Shown here: positions 52,990 through 62,192 of the stretch, piece by piece
Numbering within the stretch: position 1 is the stretch's first letter
Layout of the letters: each line of letters begins with the position of its first letter
NCBI RefSeq assembly: GCF_014695585.1
Contig: NZ_JACJON010000035.1
Location: forward strand, 1 to 64,000
DNA length: 64,000 bases
Direction of reading: 5' to 3'
Source: Microcoleus sp. FACHB-831
GTDB lineage: Bacteria > Cyanobacteriota > Cyanobacteriia > Cyanobacteriales > FACHB-T130
Made by a program: the position numbers and the translations under genes
The notes under the pieces: generated by a model
What the model was told of the DNA's origin: nothing
The model's database searches: none
What the model saw: only the letters and a program-made list of their open reading frames with translations

Positions 52990-55203
52990 ATGAAACTTGT
53001 TTTAATAGAAAGTCCTGGCAAACGGCAGAAATGGCAAAAAAGCCTTGGTTCTGGCTTTTCTGTCATGGCGAGTATGGGTCATGTTGTCGAACTTGCTAAA
53101 GACGGGGAAGATGCGCTGGGGTTCGATCTCGATGGCGATCGCGTAACTTGTCGATTTGTCCCTCGTGGCGACCGAGGTAAAAAGGTCCTCAAGGAACTTA
53201 AACAAGCGGTGAAATCAGCAACAGAAGTTATATTTGCTACAGATCCAGACCGCGAAGGCGAAATAATTTCTTGGCACCTAGCACGAGAACTTAAAGTTAA
53301 AAACCCCCGGCGTGTAGTGACGAGCGAAATTACAGAAACTGCTATTAAGAAAGCAATTAGCAAACCCCGTCCCTTAGATCAAAATTTAGTAGATGCAGCT
53401 CTTTTAAGAGCGTGTCTGGATAAGTTAGTTGGCTTCAAAGGTTCCCCTCTAGTCTGGTCGCTCAAAAATGGAGCTAAATCTGTAGGACGAGTACAAAGCG
53501 CCACGTTGCATTTATTATGCGATCGCGAGAGGGCAATTAATGCCTTTGTTCCAGAAGATTACTGGTCTGTTTATGTTGATTATGCTGAAGGTTTTCGAGC
53601 CTTTTATGCAGGAGAAACCAGCAACTCGGATGAGGCTGAAATCGAAGAAACTGATGATTCAGAATCGCCTGACGCTAAAGAAACTACTGAAGGAACCAAA
53701 GTCAAAACGCAAGCTGAAGCAGATCGACTGGTAGCGATCGCTAAAAGTCATCCTCATCAAGTAGTCAGCGTACAAGGTAAAGTTAGTTTCAAAAAGCCAC
53801 CCGCCGCGTTTACCACTTCCTCCCTTCAACAAGCGGCTGGGTCGCGTTTGAAGCTAAATCCAGAAAAAACTATGCAGGTGGCTCAAAAGCTGTACGAGCA
53901 AGGATACATCACTTATATGCGTACAGATAGCGCAATTTTGTCTGAAGATTTTTGCGCTTCTGTGCGTAAATATCTGGAGCAAAATGACCCCGATAATGTC
54001 CCCGATAAAGTGGTAAAACACAAGAGCGCATCTGGCGCGCAAGAGGCGCACGAGGCAATTCGCCCCACAGAAGTTACCCGGCTACCGTTGGCAATTAAAG
54101 CCGAGTTAACATCAGAGGAAGCTGGATTATATGACCTAATTTGGCGACGAGCGATCGCTTCTCTATGCAAACCAGCGCGACTCTTAAAAACGAAAGTTAT
54201 TACAAAATCTGGTAGTGCCACATGGCAAGCTAGAGGCCAAGTATTGCAGTTTGAAGGCTACTTGCGCTACTGGCGCGATATTGGCTCCGATCAAGTATTG
54301 CCAACTCTAAAAGATGGGCAATCTCTTACTTTTATTAATGCTAATGCTGATAAAAAGCAGACGATGCCACCGCCACGATATTCTGAGCCTAAACTAATTC
54401 AGCTAATGGAAAAACAGGGAATTGGGCGTCCCAGCACCTATGCTCCGACTATTAAAACTCTCAAAGAACGGGAGTATGTGACGCTGAAGAAAGCGTTGCT
54501 CGTTCCTACTCAGTTGGGGATGGAAGTAGATGAGTTTTTAGGCCGAGTATTGCCTGACTTAATAAGTGTAGATTTCACCGCCAAGATGGAGCGAGAATTA
54601 GATGCGATCGCTTCGGGTAAACTCGACTGGCAAAAGTATTTAACTAGCTGGAATCGGGATTATTTTGCCCCAGCGCTAAAAAAAGCAGGCGCACAACTTC
54701 CCTCTCATTCTCCTACTATATCTAAATCTAATTCAAGTCGGTTTGAGGTAACTCAACCGGAGAGCGAACCAACTAATAGTCGCTCTGAACCAACTAATAT
54801 TCCTTGTCCCAAATGCAAACATCAACTTACGCGGGTTTACTCGAAATCTAAACAACTACAAACCGACCATTTTTTAAGCTGCGATGCGCGTAATAATGGC
54901 TGTGGTGCTGTGATGTTTTTTAATGTGTCAACGCTACAGTATGAGCTGTCCGGTTCTACTAAACCTAAATCCTCGGCTAAACCTAAATCCTCGGCTCCTC
55001 CCAAGTCGCGATCGCAGCATTCTTGTCCGGTTTGCAGTTCTCCCTTAGAGCGCTACGAATATACTAAAAATGGCGAAAATAAAGTGATGTTGCGTTGCTC
55101 CAATCCTAAGACTAAACAGAATAAGTGTAAAGAAGTAGCTTTTTTTAAGAGCAAAACTGGTAATTGGTGGTCGCCAAAATTTGGTGAACTTAAGGGGAGT
55201 TAA
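52990..55203 (+). CDS. Type IA DNA topoisomerase
   Basis: 737 residues from ATG 52990 with GGAG 8 nt upstream. TOPRIM: LVLIESPGKRQKWQKSL, ASMGHVVEL and FATDPDREGEIISWHLA. The active-site Tyr309 lies in GYITYMRTDSA. QSATLHLLCDRERAI and QGIGRPSTYAPTIKTLKERE are family motifs. Two C-terminal zinc ribbons of four cysteines each (CPKC..C..C and CPVC..C..C) follow a low-complexity Lys/Ser/Pro linker. It relaxes negatively supercoiled DNA or resolves intermediates. It is shorter and divergent (LVGFKGSPLVWSLKNGAKSV) from housekeeping TopA, so it is probably a second, accessory enzyme. Confidence 0.93.
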   Translation: MKLVLIESPGKRQKWQKSLGSGFSVMASMGHVVELAKDGEDALGFDLDGDRVTCRFVPRGDRGKKVLKELKQAVKSATEVIFATDPDREGEIISWHLARELKVKNPRRVVTSEITETAIKKAISKPRPLDQNLVDAALLRACLDKLVGFKGSPLVWSLKNGAKSVGRVQSATLHLLCDRERAINAFVPEDYWSVYVDYAEGFRAFYAGETSNSDEAEIEETDDSESPDAKETTEGTKVKTQAEADRLVAIAKSHPHQVVSVQGKVSFKKPPAAFTTSSLQQAAGSRLKLNPEKTMQVAQKLYEQGYITYMRTDSAILSEDFCASVRKYLEQNDPDNVPDKVVKHKSASGAQEAHEAIRPTEVTRLPLAIKAELTSEEAGLYDLIWRRAIASLCKPARLLKTKVITKSGSATWQARGQVLQFEGYLRYWRDIGSDQVLPTLKDGQSLTFINANADKKQTMPPPRYSEPKLIQLMEKQGIGRPSTYAPTIKTLKEREYVTLKKALLVPTQLGMEVDEFLGRVLPDLISVDFTAKMERELDAIASGKLDWQKYLTSWNRDYFAPALKKAGAQLPSHSPTISKSNSSRFEVTQPESEPTNSRSEPTNIPCPKCKHQLTRVYSKSKQLQTDHFLSCDARNNGCGAVMFFNVSTLQYELSGSTKPKSSAKPKSSAPPKSRSQHSCPVCSSPLERYEYTKNGENKVMLRCSNPKTKQNKCKEVAFFKSKTGNWWSPKFGELKGS

Positions 55204-55620
55204 TTGACAATTGCATAGGCAATACTTTTCGCCTGCATCAATTGATTTTTAGCAAGCTGAATGTTCTACTTAAGGAGTGGGAAAAGTACCCTGGCTTTTG
55301 CAAAAATTAAAAGTCTGTGTATTGCCGTCTTCGTCAGCTATTAAAAATATTTACTGGAAGCGGCGATCGCTTGCTTGCTAAATTTATAACTTTTAATACA
55401 AATTTAAGTAGAATAGTCACCTTGCCTTCAACCAACTTATACCCAAAGCATAGGTTTATTATTAAGCCTGAGAGTATTTATAAATACAAAATAAATTAGC
55501 ATACGCTAAATATGAAATTTTTTATAAATTAGGAAATTTTCATCCTATTTGCGGAGTTTGCTAATGCCATCTTTAGATATGTTGCATTTATAGGCATTCG
55601 CAGGATTCCGAGGAAGTATT
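55204..55620. other. AT-rich intergenic region, no gene seen
   Basis: About 420 bp after the topoisomerase. A 60-codon plus-strand frame at 55317 has unlikely composition and no ribosome site. The region should hold the promoter of the DUF6335 gene. Confidence 0.5.
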
Positions 55621-56109
55621 ATGGCTAATGTGACTAGGAAAGCAAACAACGAAGCAAATGCGAACGAAGAAAGAAATCTTTCAGATATACCCATCGAAGA
55701 TAATGACCTCGTTTCGGATATACCAGTAGAAGATATTGGCGAGCCAATTATTTCCGATTTACCCCAGGGAATTACTGAATCATATGGAACGGGTGTTGCT
55801 GTAGAACCGGGACTGGTAATCGGCGGACGAACCATGAATGCTCGGATGGAGCAGTACACATCGACTGGCCCAGAATTAACGGGGGGCGATATCGATGCTC
55901 GTTGGGATCAGGCTGCCATAGTTGGTGACGAGGCAGTGGGGGGAACTGTTGCTACTCCCGATCAGAGTATTGTTGAAGAACTGGGAGCTGCTGTTGGCAT
56001 CGATTATGACGACGGGACACCGATTCAGACAAACGATATTTTGGAGGGGCGAGATTCCCAAAGATGGGAGCTAGATCCCATGTCGTCAGAAGATTATGAA
56101 GAGCATTAA
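55621..56109 (+). CDS. DUF6335 family protein
   Basis: 162 residues, strongly acidic. The family blocks LPQGITESYGTGVAVEPG, GGRTMNARMEQYTSTGPELT, GDEAVGGTVATPDQSIVEEL and RWELDPMSSEDYEEH are visible. The first 45 residues are a low-complexity acidic lead with the repeat SDIPIED/SDIPVED. Function is unknown; the family is restricted to cyanobacteria as far as I recall, and the composition suggests a flexible, stress-type protein. GAGGAA lies 5 nt before ATG. It stands alone between two gene-poor stretches. Confidence 0.85.
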   Translation: MANVTRKANNEANANEERNLSDIPIEDNDLVSDIPVEDIGEPIISDLPQGITESYGTGVAVEPGLVIGGRTMNARMEQYTSTGPELTGGDIDARWDQAAIVGDEAVGGTVATPDQSIVEELGAAVGIDYDDGTPIQTNDILEGRDSQRWELDPMSSEDYEEH

Positions 56110-56673
56110 GAACCCTCTGGAAATTTGCGATCGCATAATGCTTTTTATACAAAGCAATTGCGATCGCATTGCATTTACTGACGAAGAATTAATCGTAAAT
56201 GTCCGCCAGCCTGCACCAGACGAAATTATGTAGTAAAGCAAGCATTTTTTTAATTAAAGGAACAGACTCTATAAGAATTTGAAAAGCTTAGAGAAAACTA
56301 TTGATAGTTATATCAATAGATTGTCAAATATATTTTCGATCGATGCTAAATATTCGTCTATCCTGTTTTAAAATATTGCAGTTAGCGCAGCTCAAAACTA
56401 AGGTTATTCAGCATTTGACGCAATTCAACGCGAGTTCGGAGATCCTCAGCACTGGCAATGCGATCGCTCGAATGCGGCGCGAATGGAACCTCAAAGCGCA
56501 TAGGGTAGATATAATTCCGGATTGGCAACCGATGGCACGATGCGATTTCCATCGCATCGAGATCCGAAGACCATGCCGCGTGGAATAGCGATCGCGTTAG
56601 TTCTTAGGTTCGCAAGCAGGAAGCATCGAGAATTCCTAAAAAAATCTATAAGCTGAGAAATTAAGGAGTATGT
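56110..56673. other. Gene-poor stretch, possible minus-strand fragment
   Basis: About 560 bp. A minus-strand open frame at about 56393-56607 includes MRFEVPFAPHSSDRIASAED and LRTRVELRQMLNNLSFEL before TAA; it vaguely resembles the core of NTF2/SnoaL-like proteins but has no start signal. Two GCGATCGC-type sites sit at the left. No other structure stands out. Confidence 0.3.
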
Positions 56674-57423
56674 ATGGCAAGGAAATTAGACTCAAAAGTA
56701 GCAATCGTCACTGGTGCATCGGCGGGAATTGGAGAGGCGACTGCGATCGCCCTAGCTGCGGAAGGCGCTAGCGTAGCGATCGCAGCACGACGTTTTGACC
56801 GACTCAATGCGATCGCAGAACGCATTGCAACGACGGGTGGAAAAGCATTGCCAATCGTGGCAGATATCACCGATGAAACTCAAGTTCAGAACCTAGTGCA
56901 AAAAGCAAACGCACAATTGGGTCGAGTGGATATCCTCGTCAACAATGCAGGGATTGCATTAGTCGGCAACATTGAGGGAGCAAATACCTCTGACTGGCGA
57001 CGCATGATCGATCTCAACGTTTTGGGATTGATGTATGCAACTCATGCAGTTCTTCCCATCCTCAAGGCGCAAGGTACTGGGCATATCGTTAACATTTCAT
57101 CTGTTGCAGGTCGAACAGCAAGGGTAGGCATCGGTGGCTACAATGCCACAAAATGGGGAGTCAATGGCTTCTCGGAATCGTTGCGCCAGGAAGTATGCAA
57201 GCACAACATTCGCGTAACTATCATCGAACCAGGCATGGTGGATACGGAAATCGATAACGAAATTACCGATCCAATAGCCAAACAGCGCACCCAAGAACGG
57301 CGTAAATCGATCGTACCTTTGCAAAGCGAGGACGTTGCAGCCGCGATAGTTTATGCTGTTACCCAGCCGCCGCGAGTGAATGTCAACGAAATTCTAATTC
57401 GACCCACTGACCAAGACTGGTGA
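56674..57423 (+). CDS. Short-chain dehydrogenase/reductase
   Basis: 249 residues, classical SDR. The NADP-binding motif is TGASAGIGEA with RRFD after strand two; NNAGIAL, the catalytic Ser in NISSVAGRTA, and YNATK with the Tyr-Lys pair are intact. The ending VAAAIVYAVTQPPRVNVNEILIRPT is typical of the YdfG/serine-3-dehydrogenase-like group. Substrate unknown. AAGGAG is 5 nt before ATG. The following ComB-family gene begins at or within 15 bp of the stop, so the two are co-translated. Confidence 0.93.
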   Translation: MARKLDSKVAIVTGASAGIGEATAIALAAEGASVAIAARRFDRLNAIAERIATTGGKALPIVADITDETQVQNLVQKANAQLGRVDILVNNAGIALVGNIEGANTSDWRRMIDLNVLGLMYATHAVLPILKAQGTGHIVNISSVAGRTARVGIGGYNATKWGVNGFSESLRQEVCKHNIRVTIIEPGMVDTEIDNEITDPIAKQRTQERRKSIVPLQSEDVAAAIVYAVTQPPRVNVNEILIRPTDQDW

Positions 57424-57434
57424 TTGACTGCACA

Positions 57435-58160
57435 ATGACTTTCTACGACCAATCTGATTTTGAAATACGGTGTGAATGGGGAGAAAAGGGTGTTGAGCAA
57501 TTAACTTCAATTAGCGATGTCATTATCATCGTAGATATTCTCTCATTTTCGACTTGCATTGAAATTGCCAATAGTCGAGGAGCGATCGTCTTCCCCTATC
57601 AATGGAAGGATGGATCTGCACAAGAATTTGCAAATTCGGTTAATGCAGAATTAGCAGGTAGGCGGGGTAGTAGTAGTCGTTATTCGCTTTCTCCCTTATC
57701 CTTAACCCAGATCCCTGAAGGCACTCGACTTGTGCTTCCTTCACCCAATGGTTCAACTCTCAGTTTAGCGACTGGGGAAACTCCAACTTTAGCTGGATGT
57801 TTAAGAAATTGTAGGGCGGTGGCTTTAGCTGCGATGAGCTATGGGAATCGCATTGCTGTCATACCAGCCGGGGAGAAATGGGAGGATGGAAGTCTCCGCC
57901 CTTCATTTGAAGACTTGATTGGCGCAGGAGCGATCGCCAGCTATCTCAAAGGTAGCCTATCGCCGGAAATGCAAACTGCGATCGCAGCTTATCGCAACGT
58001 TCAACCTAATCTAAAAAGTCTGCTTAAGCAATGTAGTTCTGGTAGAGAACTGATTGAGAAAGGATTTGAACAAGATGTTGATCTAGCAGCAGAATTAAAC
58101 GTTAGCGATCGCATTCCTACGCTGGTAGATAGAGCCTACACGCATTACTCAGGCATTTAA
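57435..58160 (+). CDS. 2-phosphosulfolactate phosphatase (ComB) family protein
   Basis: 241 residues from ATG 57435; a GTG at 57420 that overlaps the previous stop would add five residues. Family marks are VIIIVDILSFSTCIEIANSRGA (split by a Asp for metal), LPSPNGSTLS and the ending AAELNVSDRIPTLVDRA. ComB removes phosphate from 2-phosphosulfolactate in archaeal coenzyme M synthesis; cyanobacteria do not make coenzyme M, so here it may act on sulfolactate or another phosphoester. Linked with the upstream dehydrogenase gene, which might reduce or oxidise the same small acid. Confidence 0.85.
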   Translation: MTFYDQSDFEIRCEWGEKGVEQLTSISDVIIIVDILSFSTCIEIANSRGAIVFPYQWKDGSAQEFANSVNAELAGRRGSSSRYSLSPLSLTQIPEGTRLVLPSPNGSTLSLATGETPTLAGCLRNCRAVALAAMSYGNRIAVIPAGEKWEDGSLRPSFEDLIGAGAIASYLKGSLSPEMQTAIAAYRNVQPNLKSLLKQCSSGRELIEKGFEQDVDLAAELNVSDRIPTLVDRAYTHYSGI

Positions 58161-58171
58161 ACGTTAGCAGT

Positions 58172-58330
58172 TTAAGCCCGCGCGATCGCTAACCCTAACG
58201 CTTCAGATGTGGCCAACCAAACTGCCAATAGCGCCACTGCAAGACCAGAGACGATGAAACCAGGAACGTGACCAAAGTATCAACAATCCGACCTAACGCA
58301 GCAGCACTAATGCTTTATCGCCGAAACAGA
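58172..58330 (-). pseudogene. Membrane-protein C-terminal remnant
   Basis: A minus-strand frame reads VPGFIVSGLAVALLAVWLAT then SEALGLAIARA and TAA, a credible last membrane helix. Upstream the coding look shifts to another frame (SAAALGRIVDTLVTFLV), so the piece is frameshifted and truncated. It lies between the ComB-like gene and the GST gene. The family is not identifiable. Confidence 0.35.
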
Positions 58331-58377
58331 CTGAACGCAAATAGCGAAGCGGCTGTTTCTGGGAGAACCGCTATAGT

Positions 58378-59076
58378 TCAGTGCTTGACCGTATCGGCGG
58401 ACTGATTAAACAACAGATCCCGCGCTTGATCTGGATTGATTACTTGATCTTTAAAAGCTTCTGCTTTCTCATAAGCGCGAATGGTTGCCGGACGAGCTTT
58501 TATTGCTTCAAACCAGCGTTGCAGGTGGGGAAAATCTTCAATCTTTTGGTTTTGCTTTTCGTAGGGCACAATCCAAGGATAAGCAGCGATATCGGCGATC
58601 GAATAATCGCCCGCAATAAATTCGCGATCGCTTAATCGTTTATTCAACACTGCATACAAACGTCCCGTTTCATTCACATAGCGATTAATCGCGTAGGGAA
58701 TTTTTTCCGGGGCGTATTGAGTGAAATGATGGTTCTGTCCTGCCATCGGTCCGAGTCCGCCCATCTGCCAGAATAACCATTGCAGAACGTCTGCGCGATC
58801 GCGAATATTTGCTGGAATCAACTTTCCGGTTTTTTCTGCCAAATACAGCAGAATCGCACCGGACTCGAAAACGGAAATCGGTTCGCCACCATCAGCAGGT
58901 TCGCGATCTACGATTGCAGGAATGCGATTGTTGGGGGCAATCTTGAGAAACTCTGGTTTAAACTGATCGCCCGTGCCAATATTAATCGGAACGAGGGTGT
59001 AGGGTAGCCCGACTTCCTCCAGGAACATAGTAATTTTGTGTCCGTTTGGCGTCGTCCAATAGTAAAGGTCGATCAT
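58378..59076 (-). CDS. Glutathione S-transferase family protein (YfcG/Ure2p-like)
   Basis: 232 residues. N-terminal thioredoxin-like domain: IDLYYWTTPNGHKITMFLEE, then NNRIPAIVD with the cis-Pro and FESGAILLYLAE for glutathione binding. The all-helical C-domain has YSIADIAAYPWIVPYE. The WTTPNGHK signature is that of the YfcG/Nu-class enzymes, which have disulfide-reductase activity on glutathione. AGGAGA lies 7 nt before ATG. Single gene, near a dienelactone hydrolase on the same strand; both could be stress or xenobiotic functions. Confidence 0.93.
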   Translation of the reverse strand: MIDLYYWTTPNGHKITMFLEEVGLPYTLVPINIGTGDQFKPEFLKIAPNNRIPAIVDREPADGGEPISVFESGAILLYLAEKTGKLIPANIRDRADVLQWLFWQMGGLGPMAGQNHHFTQYAPEKIPYAINRYVNETGRLYAVLNKRLSDREFIAGDYSIADIAAYPWIVPYEKQNQKIEDFPHLQRWFEAIKARPATIRAYEKAEAFKDQVINPDQARDLLFNQSADTVKH

Positions 59077-59188
59077 GATGATGTCTCCTGAATATTACAA
59101 AGATTAGGTTTTAGCGATCGCTTTGAGCGCTGAACTGACAACTCAAAGATAATCAATGCTGTGGTTGCCATGCGCTCAATTTCTCCTC

Positions 59189-60019
59189 CTACACGCCATG
59201 CTGTTTAAACCATGCCTGGAGCCGTTTCCAGCCATCCTTAGCTTCTGTCTCCCGGTAAGAGGGGCGATAATCGGCAAAAAAGGCGTGGGGTGCATCGGGG
59301 TAGACAACGATTTCCGATTTGCTGCTGCTGGACTTGAGGCGATCGCGCATCTGCTCTACTGTATCGAGGGTAATGCCTGTATCCTTGCCACCATAGAGTC
59401 CGAGAATGGGGACGTTCAGCGCAGAGGCAATATCGACCGGATGTTTGGGTGTCAGTTCGGTGGCATTGCCCACCAGCCGACCGTACCACGCCACGCCTGC
59501 CTTGACTTGGGGATTGTGCGCTGAGTACAGCCAGGTAATGCGTCCGCCCCAGCAAAAGCCTGTAATCGCCAGCTTTTCGGCATTCCCTTTGGCTGACTTC
59601 GCAGCCCAGTTTACTGTAGCGTCCAAATCCGATAGCACTTGGGCATCTGGTACTTTGGCGACTACTGTGCGAATTTCATCAATGTTGCTTAACTTCAAAA
59701 CATCGCCTTGACGCACAAATAATTGGGGCGCGATCGCCACGTACCCCAATTTGGCAAAGCGACGGCAAACATCCTGAATATGCTCGTGTACGCCAAAAAT
59801 TTCCTGAATCACCAAGACGATGGGAAAAGTTCCTCTTTTTGCGGGCATTGCTCTATAAGCTGGAATTTCGCCATCTTTGACGGGAATTTCCACCGCACCT
59901 GCGACTAATCCCTTGGCATTAGTAGCGATCGTTTTGGCAGAAATAGGTTGCACTGCCAGGGCAAAACCCGTTGCCAGGGTGGCAGTGGCGATAAATTGGC
60001 GGCGCGTAATTTCTTTCAT
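59189..60019 (-). CDS. Tat-exported dienelactone hydrolase family protein
   Basis: 276 residues. A twin-arginine signal ([20 protein letters not shown]) of about 30 residues points to export to the periplasm. The hydrolase core has [19 protein letters not shown], nucleophile elbow [13 protein letters not shown] with Cys as in dienelactone hydrolases, [11 protein letters not shown] (Asp) and YPDAPHAFF (His), so the Cys-Asp-His triad is complete. Substrate unknown. It is 110 bp upstream of the GST gene on the same strand. Confidence 0.92.
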   Translation of the reverse strand: MKEITRRQFIATATLATGFALAVQPISAKTIATNAKGLVAGAVEIPVKDGEIPAYRAMPAKRGTFPIVLVIQEIFGVHEHIQDVCRRFAKLGYVAIAPQLFVRQGDVLKLSNIDEIRTVVAKVPDAQVLSDLDATVNWAAKSAKGNAEKLAITGFCWGGRITWLYSAHNPQVKAGVAWYGRLVGNATELTPKHPVDIASALNVPILGLYGGKDTGITLDTVEQMRDRLKSSSSKSEIVVYPDAPHAFFADYRPSYRETEAKDGWKRLQAWFKQHGV

Positions 60020-60280
60020 CCTCTTTACCTTCGGCTATCTAGTTTCGATCTTAGTTAAGGAGGGAAATGAGCTGTAACCAAACAGCCATAATTAGAGCAA
60101 ATAGTAGTCTCTCTAATTATTAGGATTGCGAACCATAAAAATAAATTTTTAGCTAAAAAATAAAGTTTTCTACTAAAAAAGCCAACGCGATCGCCTTCAA
60201 CTAAGCAGACTACCCAGAACTGGCTAAAGCTTTGCACCACCTCTCAACCATACTGCTGCGCTAATTTCTCCCTGTCGCTG

Positions 60281-60486
60281 TCATGCCAGATATCCCACAA
60301 AGCCTCCAGGAAATTCATTGAGCATGAGAGGACAGTTTTAAAAGTGTCATGCCAAATATCCCACAAACCCGCCAAAAAACTACCTACTACCTTGAGCATG
60401 AGAGGACAGCCTTAAAAGTGTCATGCCAGATATCCCATAAAGCGGCCAGAAAACTACCTTGAGCATGAGAGGACAGTCTTAAAAGT
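60281..60486. repeat. Three-copy 66-74-bp tandem repeat
   Basis: Copies start at 60281, 60347 and 60421. Each begins TCATGCCAGATATCCCA(C/T)A and ends GAGCATGAGAGGACAG followed by TTTTAAAAGTG or close variants; the middle copy is 8 bp longer around ACTACC. They end 26 bp before the next gene start. Each copy holds an ATG that opens a very short frame starting MPDIP or MPNIP. There are no unrelated spacers, so this is not CRISPR. Confidence 0.9.
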
Positions 60487-60511
60487 AAAAATAACAGATT
60501 AAAAAAACTCT

Positions 60512-61762
60512 ATGTTTGCCAGCACACGTCGGATTTTGGGTCAATTCTTTAGTAAGTCAAGGAAAATCAACAACGAACCACTTAATAAAGTGAGTTTGAT
60601 TGTCATTGTCTTGATTGATATTTTTATTTTGGTTAATGTTTTTACGGGTCTTAATGATATTAGCAGATGGCATCTCGACCCTTCGCAGGCTTATCCATGT
60701 TATTCCGATTGGCAAAATTACCGCACCCAAACTAATAAAGATAGTTTAGATAAACAGTATGAATTTTTAAAACTTTCATTTACCTATGACAATAAAACTA
60801 CATCGACTTTTCAGCAGACATATCAACAAGCTGAAGAAGGAAATTTAGGCAAGGTTTCTGAAACCTGCTTACAATATGCCCAGCGCAAAGATAATATTAA
60901 CAATTCCGCCAATCAGCAAGCCCTAAAAGCAATCGACCAGAAACAAGGAAAAATCAGCAATCTTGAACAAGCTAATCGCAATATCCGTACCCAATATGAC
61001 TCAACACTTCTAGAAAAGATTGCAGGTCAATCTCGCAATCAATCCATTAATTCAGTTGGTGCTGAAAAAGCTAAACAGGCGTTAGAACAGAACACTCGCA
61101 CAATTTCTACGCTTGCTAAAGAAATTTCTAATCTTAAAAACGAATTGCTTGCTAAACCTGAAATCCTTAGTTTGATAGCATTTGTTAATGATAACGGAAA
61201 TTTTATAGAAGTTGAAAAAGGCTACCAGCAAGCATCATTTTGGTATCCTAGTATCCAATTTGGGTTTCAATCTATCTTTTTGCTGCCGCTAATTATCATT
61301 GCTTTATTGGTTCACAACTTTGCTCAACGAAAAGGATATGGACTGGTTTCGTTGATTAGCTGGCATTTGCTGGTTATCTTTTTTATCCCGTTGAGCATTA
61401 AAGTATTTGAATTCCTTCGATTTGGCGCAATATTTCAATTTGTTTTTGATATAATTAGCGCTATCTTTGGCGGATTACTTTTCTTGATCAGTTATATTTA
61501 TATTTTGCTGATTCCGCTGATTGGGTTTGGAATTATCAAGTTTTTTCAAAAAGTTGTCTTTAATACTAAAGCCCAGGTAGCGAGAAGAGTTCAAAAATCA
61601 TGCTGTGTTAAGTGTGCTAAAGCAATTCGGCATCATGACAGCTACTGTCCGCACTGTGGTTATTATCAGTACGTTGAATGCCAAAACTGCCACAATCTTA
61701 CTTACGAACATTTGTTATACTGCAAACAGTGCGGACATTCTCAAGACTTGATTAATTTGTAA
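60512..61762 (+). CDS. Membrane protein with C-terminal double zinc ribbon
   Basis: 416 residues. One membrane helix near 29-50, an extracytoplasmic or lumenal region with a long coiled coil (about 125-215, LEQANRNIRTQYDSTLLEK), then about three helices (245-345), and a cytosolic tail with four Cys pairs: CVKC, CPHC, CQNC and CKQC, forming two zinc ribbons. Family not recognised; zinc-ribbon tails on membrane proteins usually bind proteins or nucleic acids. No ribosome site stands out before ATG. The three-copy tandem repeat lies immediately upstream and may control it. Confidence 0.75.
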   Translation: MFASTRRILGQFFSKSRKINNEPLNKVSLIVIVLIDIFILVNVFTGLNDISRWHLDPSQAYPCYSDWQNYRTQTNKDSLDKQYEFLKLSFTYDNKTTSTFQQTYQQAEEGNLGKVSETCLQYAQRKDNINNSANQQALKAIDQKQGKISNLEQANRNIRTQYDSTLLEKIAGQSRNQSINSVGAEKAKQALEQNTRTISTLAKEISNLKNELLAKPEILSLIAFVNDNGNFIEVEKGYQQASFWYPSIQFGFQSIFLLPLIIIALLVHNFAQRKGYGLVSLISWHLLVIFFIPLSIKVFEFLRFGAIFQFVFDIISAIFGGLLFLISYIYILLIPLIGFGIIKFFQKVVFNTKAQVARRVQKSCCVKCAKAIRHHDSYCPHCGYYQYVECQNCHNLTYEHLLYCKQCGHSQDLINL

Positions 61763-61837
61763 TCGATGATATCCTAAAATTTTAACGATTTACGTTTAGG
61801 GTGGAGTGGACGATAAAACCGGGATTATCATTGATGA

Positions 61838-62050
61838 AGATGGAAGCTGGGAGTTGGTTGCATCACGCTAAATCTGTCTCAACTAACCAATACTGACCTA
61901 AAACAGTATCTTTCAGAACAGCGAAATGAAGAAGAAGCTTTTCGAGCAGCATTAGAGGTCTTAATAAGCCGTTGCGATCCTTCTGTTCGCCAACCATATC
62001 TTCTGTCAGATTTATTCCGCAGCGTTGAGGGATGTGTTGGTGCCTTATAG
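61838..62050 (+). pseudogene. Short DUF6887-like remnant
   Basis: An open plus-strand frame reads LNLSQLTNTDLKQYLSEQRN, EEEAFRAALEVLISRCDPSV and RQPYLLSDLFRSVEGCVGAL to TAG. The LSQLTxxxLKQYLSEQRNxEEAF pattern recalls the short cyanobacterial DUF6887 family. There is no ATG or GTG in the frame before it, so it seems truncated. Just before, a second frame (GIIIDEDGSWELVASR, ending 61871) looks like the tail of another lost gene. Confidence 0.4.
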
Positions 62051-62192
62051 CGATCGCAATTACATTCGCCATTTTACTGTGTCTTCTATTTTTGAAATGT
62101 AAATGAAAAATCGGCAAGGTGTGAGTTTTGAATTTTGAACTCAAAACTCAGCGTTTATAGGTGCGGCTTGCGTTCGTTACTATTTGAGCTTG

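Noticed and set aside
55317-55499. 60-codon frame after the topoisomerase
   Set aside because: No ribosome site, odd composition, no similarity I can recall.
56393-56607. Minus-strand frame as an NTF2/SnoaL-like gene
   Set aside because: Only a weak resemblance over about 20 residues and no start signal; kept as a comment on the gene-poor stretch.
60281-60486. Repeats near 60.3 kb as a CRISPR array
   Set aside because: The units abut with no unique spacers, the period varies 66-74 bp, and no cas genes are near.
61863-62144. 93-codon minus-strand frame
   Set aside because: Its composition is unlikely and the plus strand over the same bases gives a better DUF6887-like reading.
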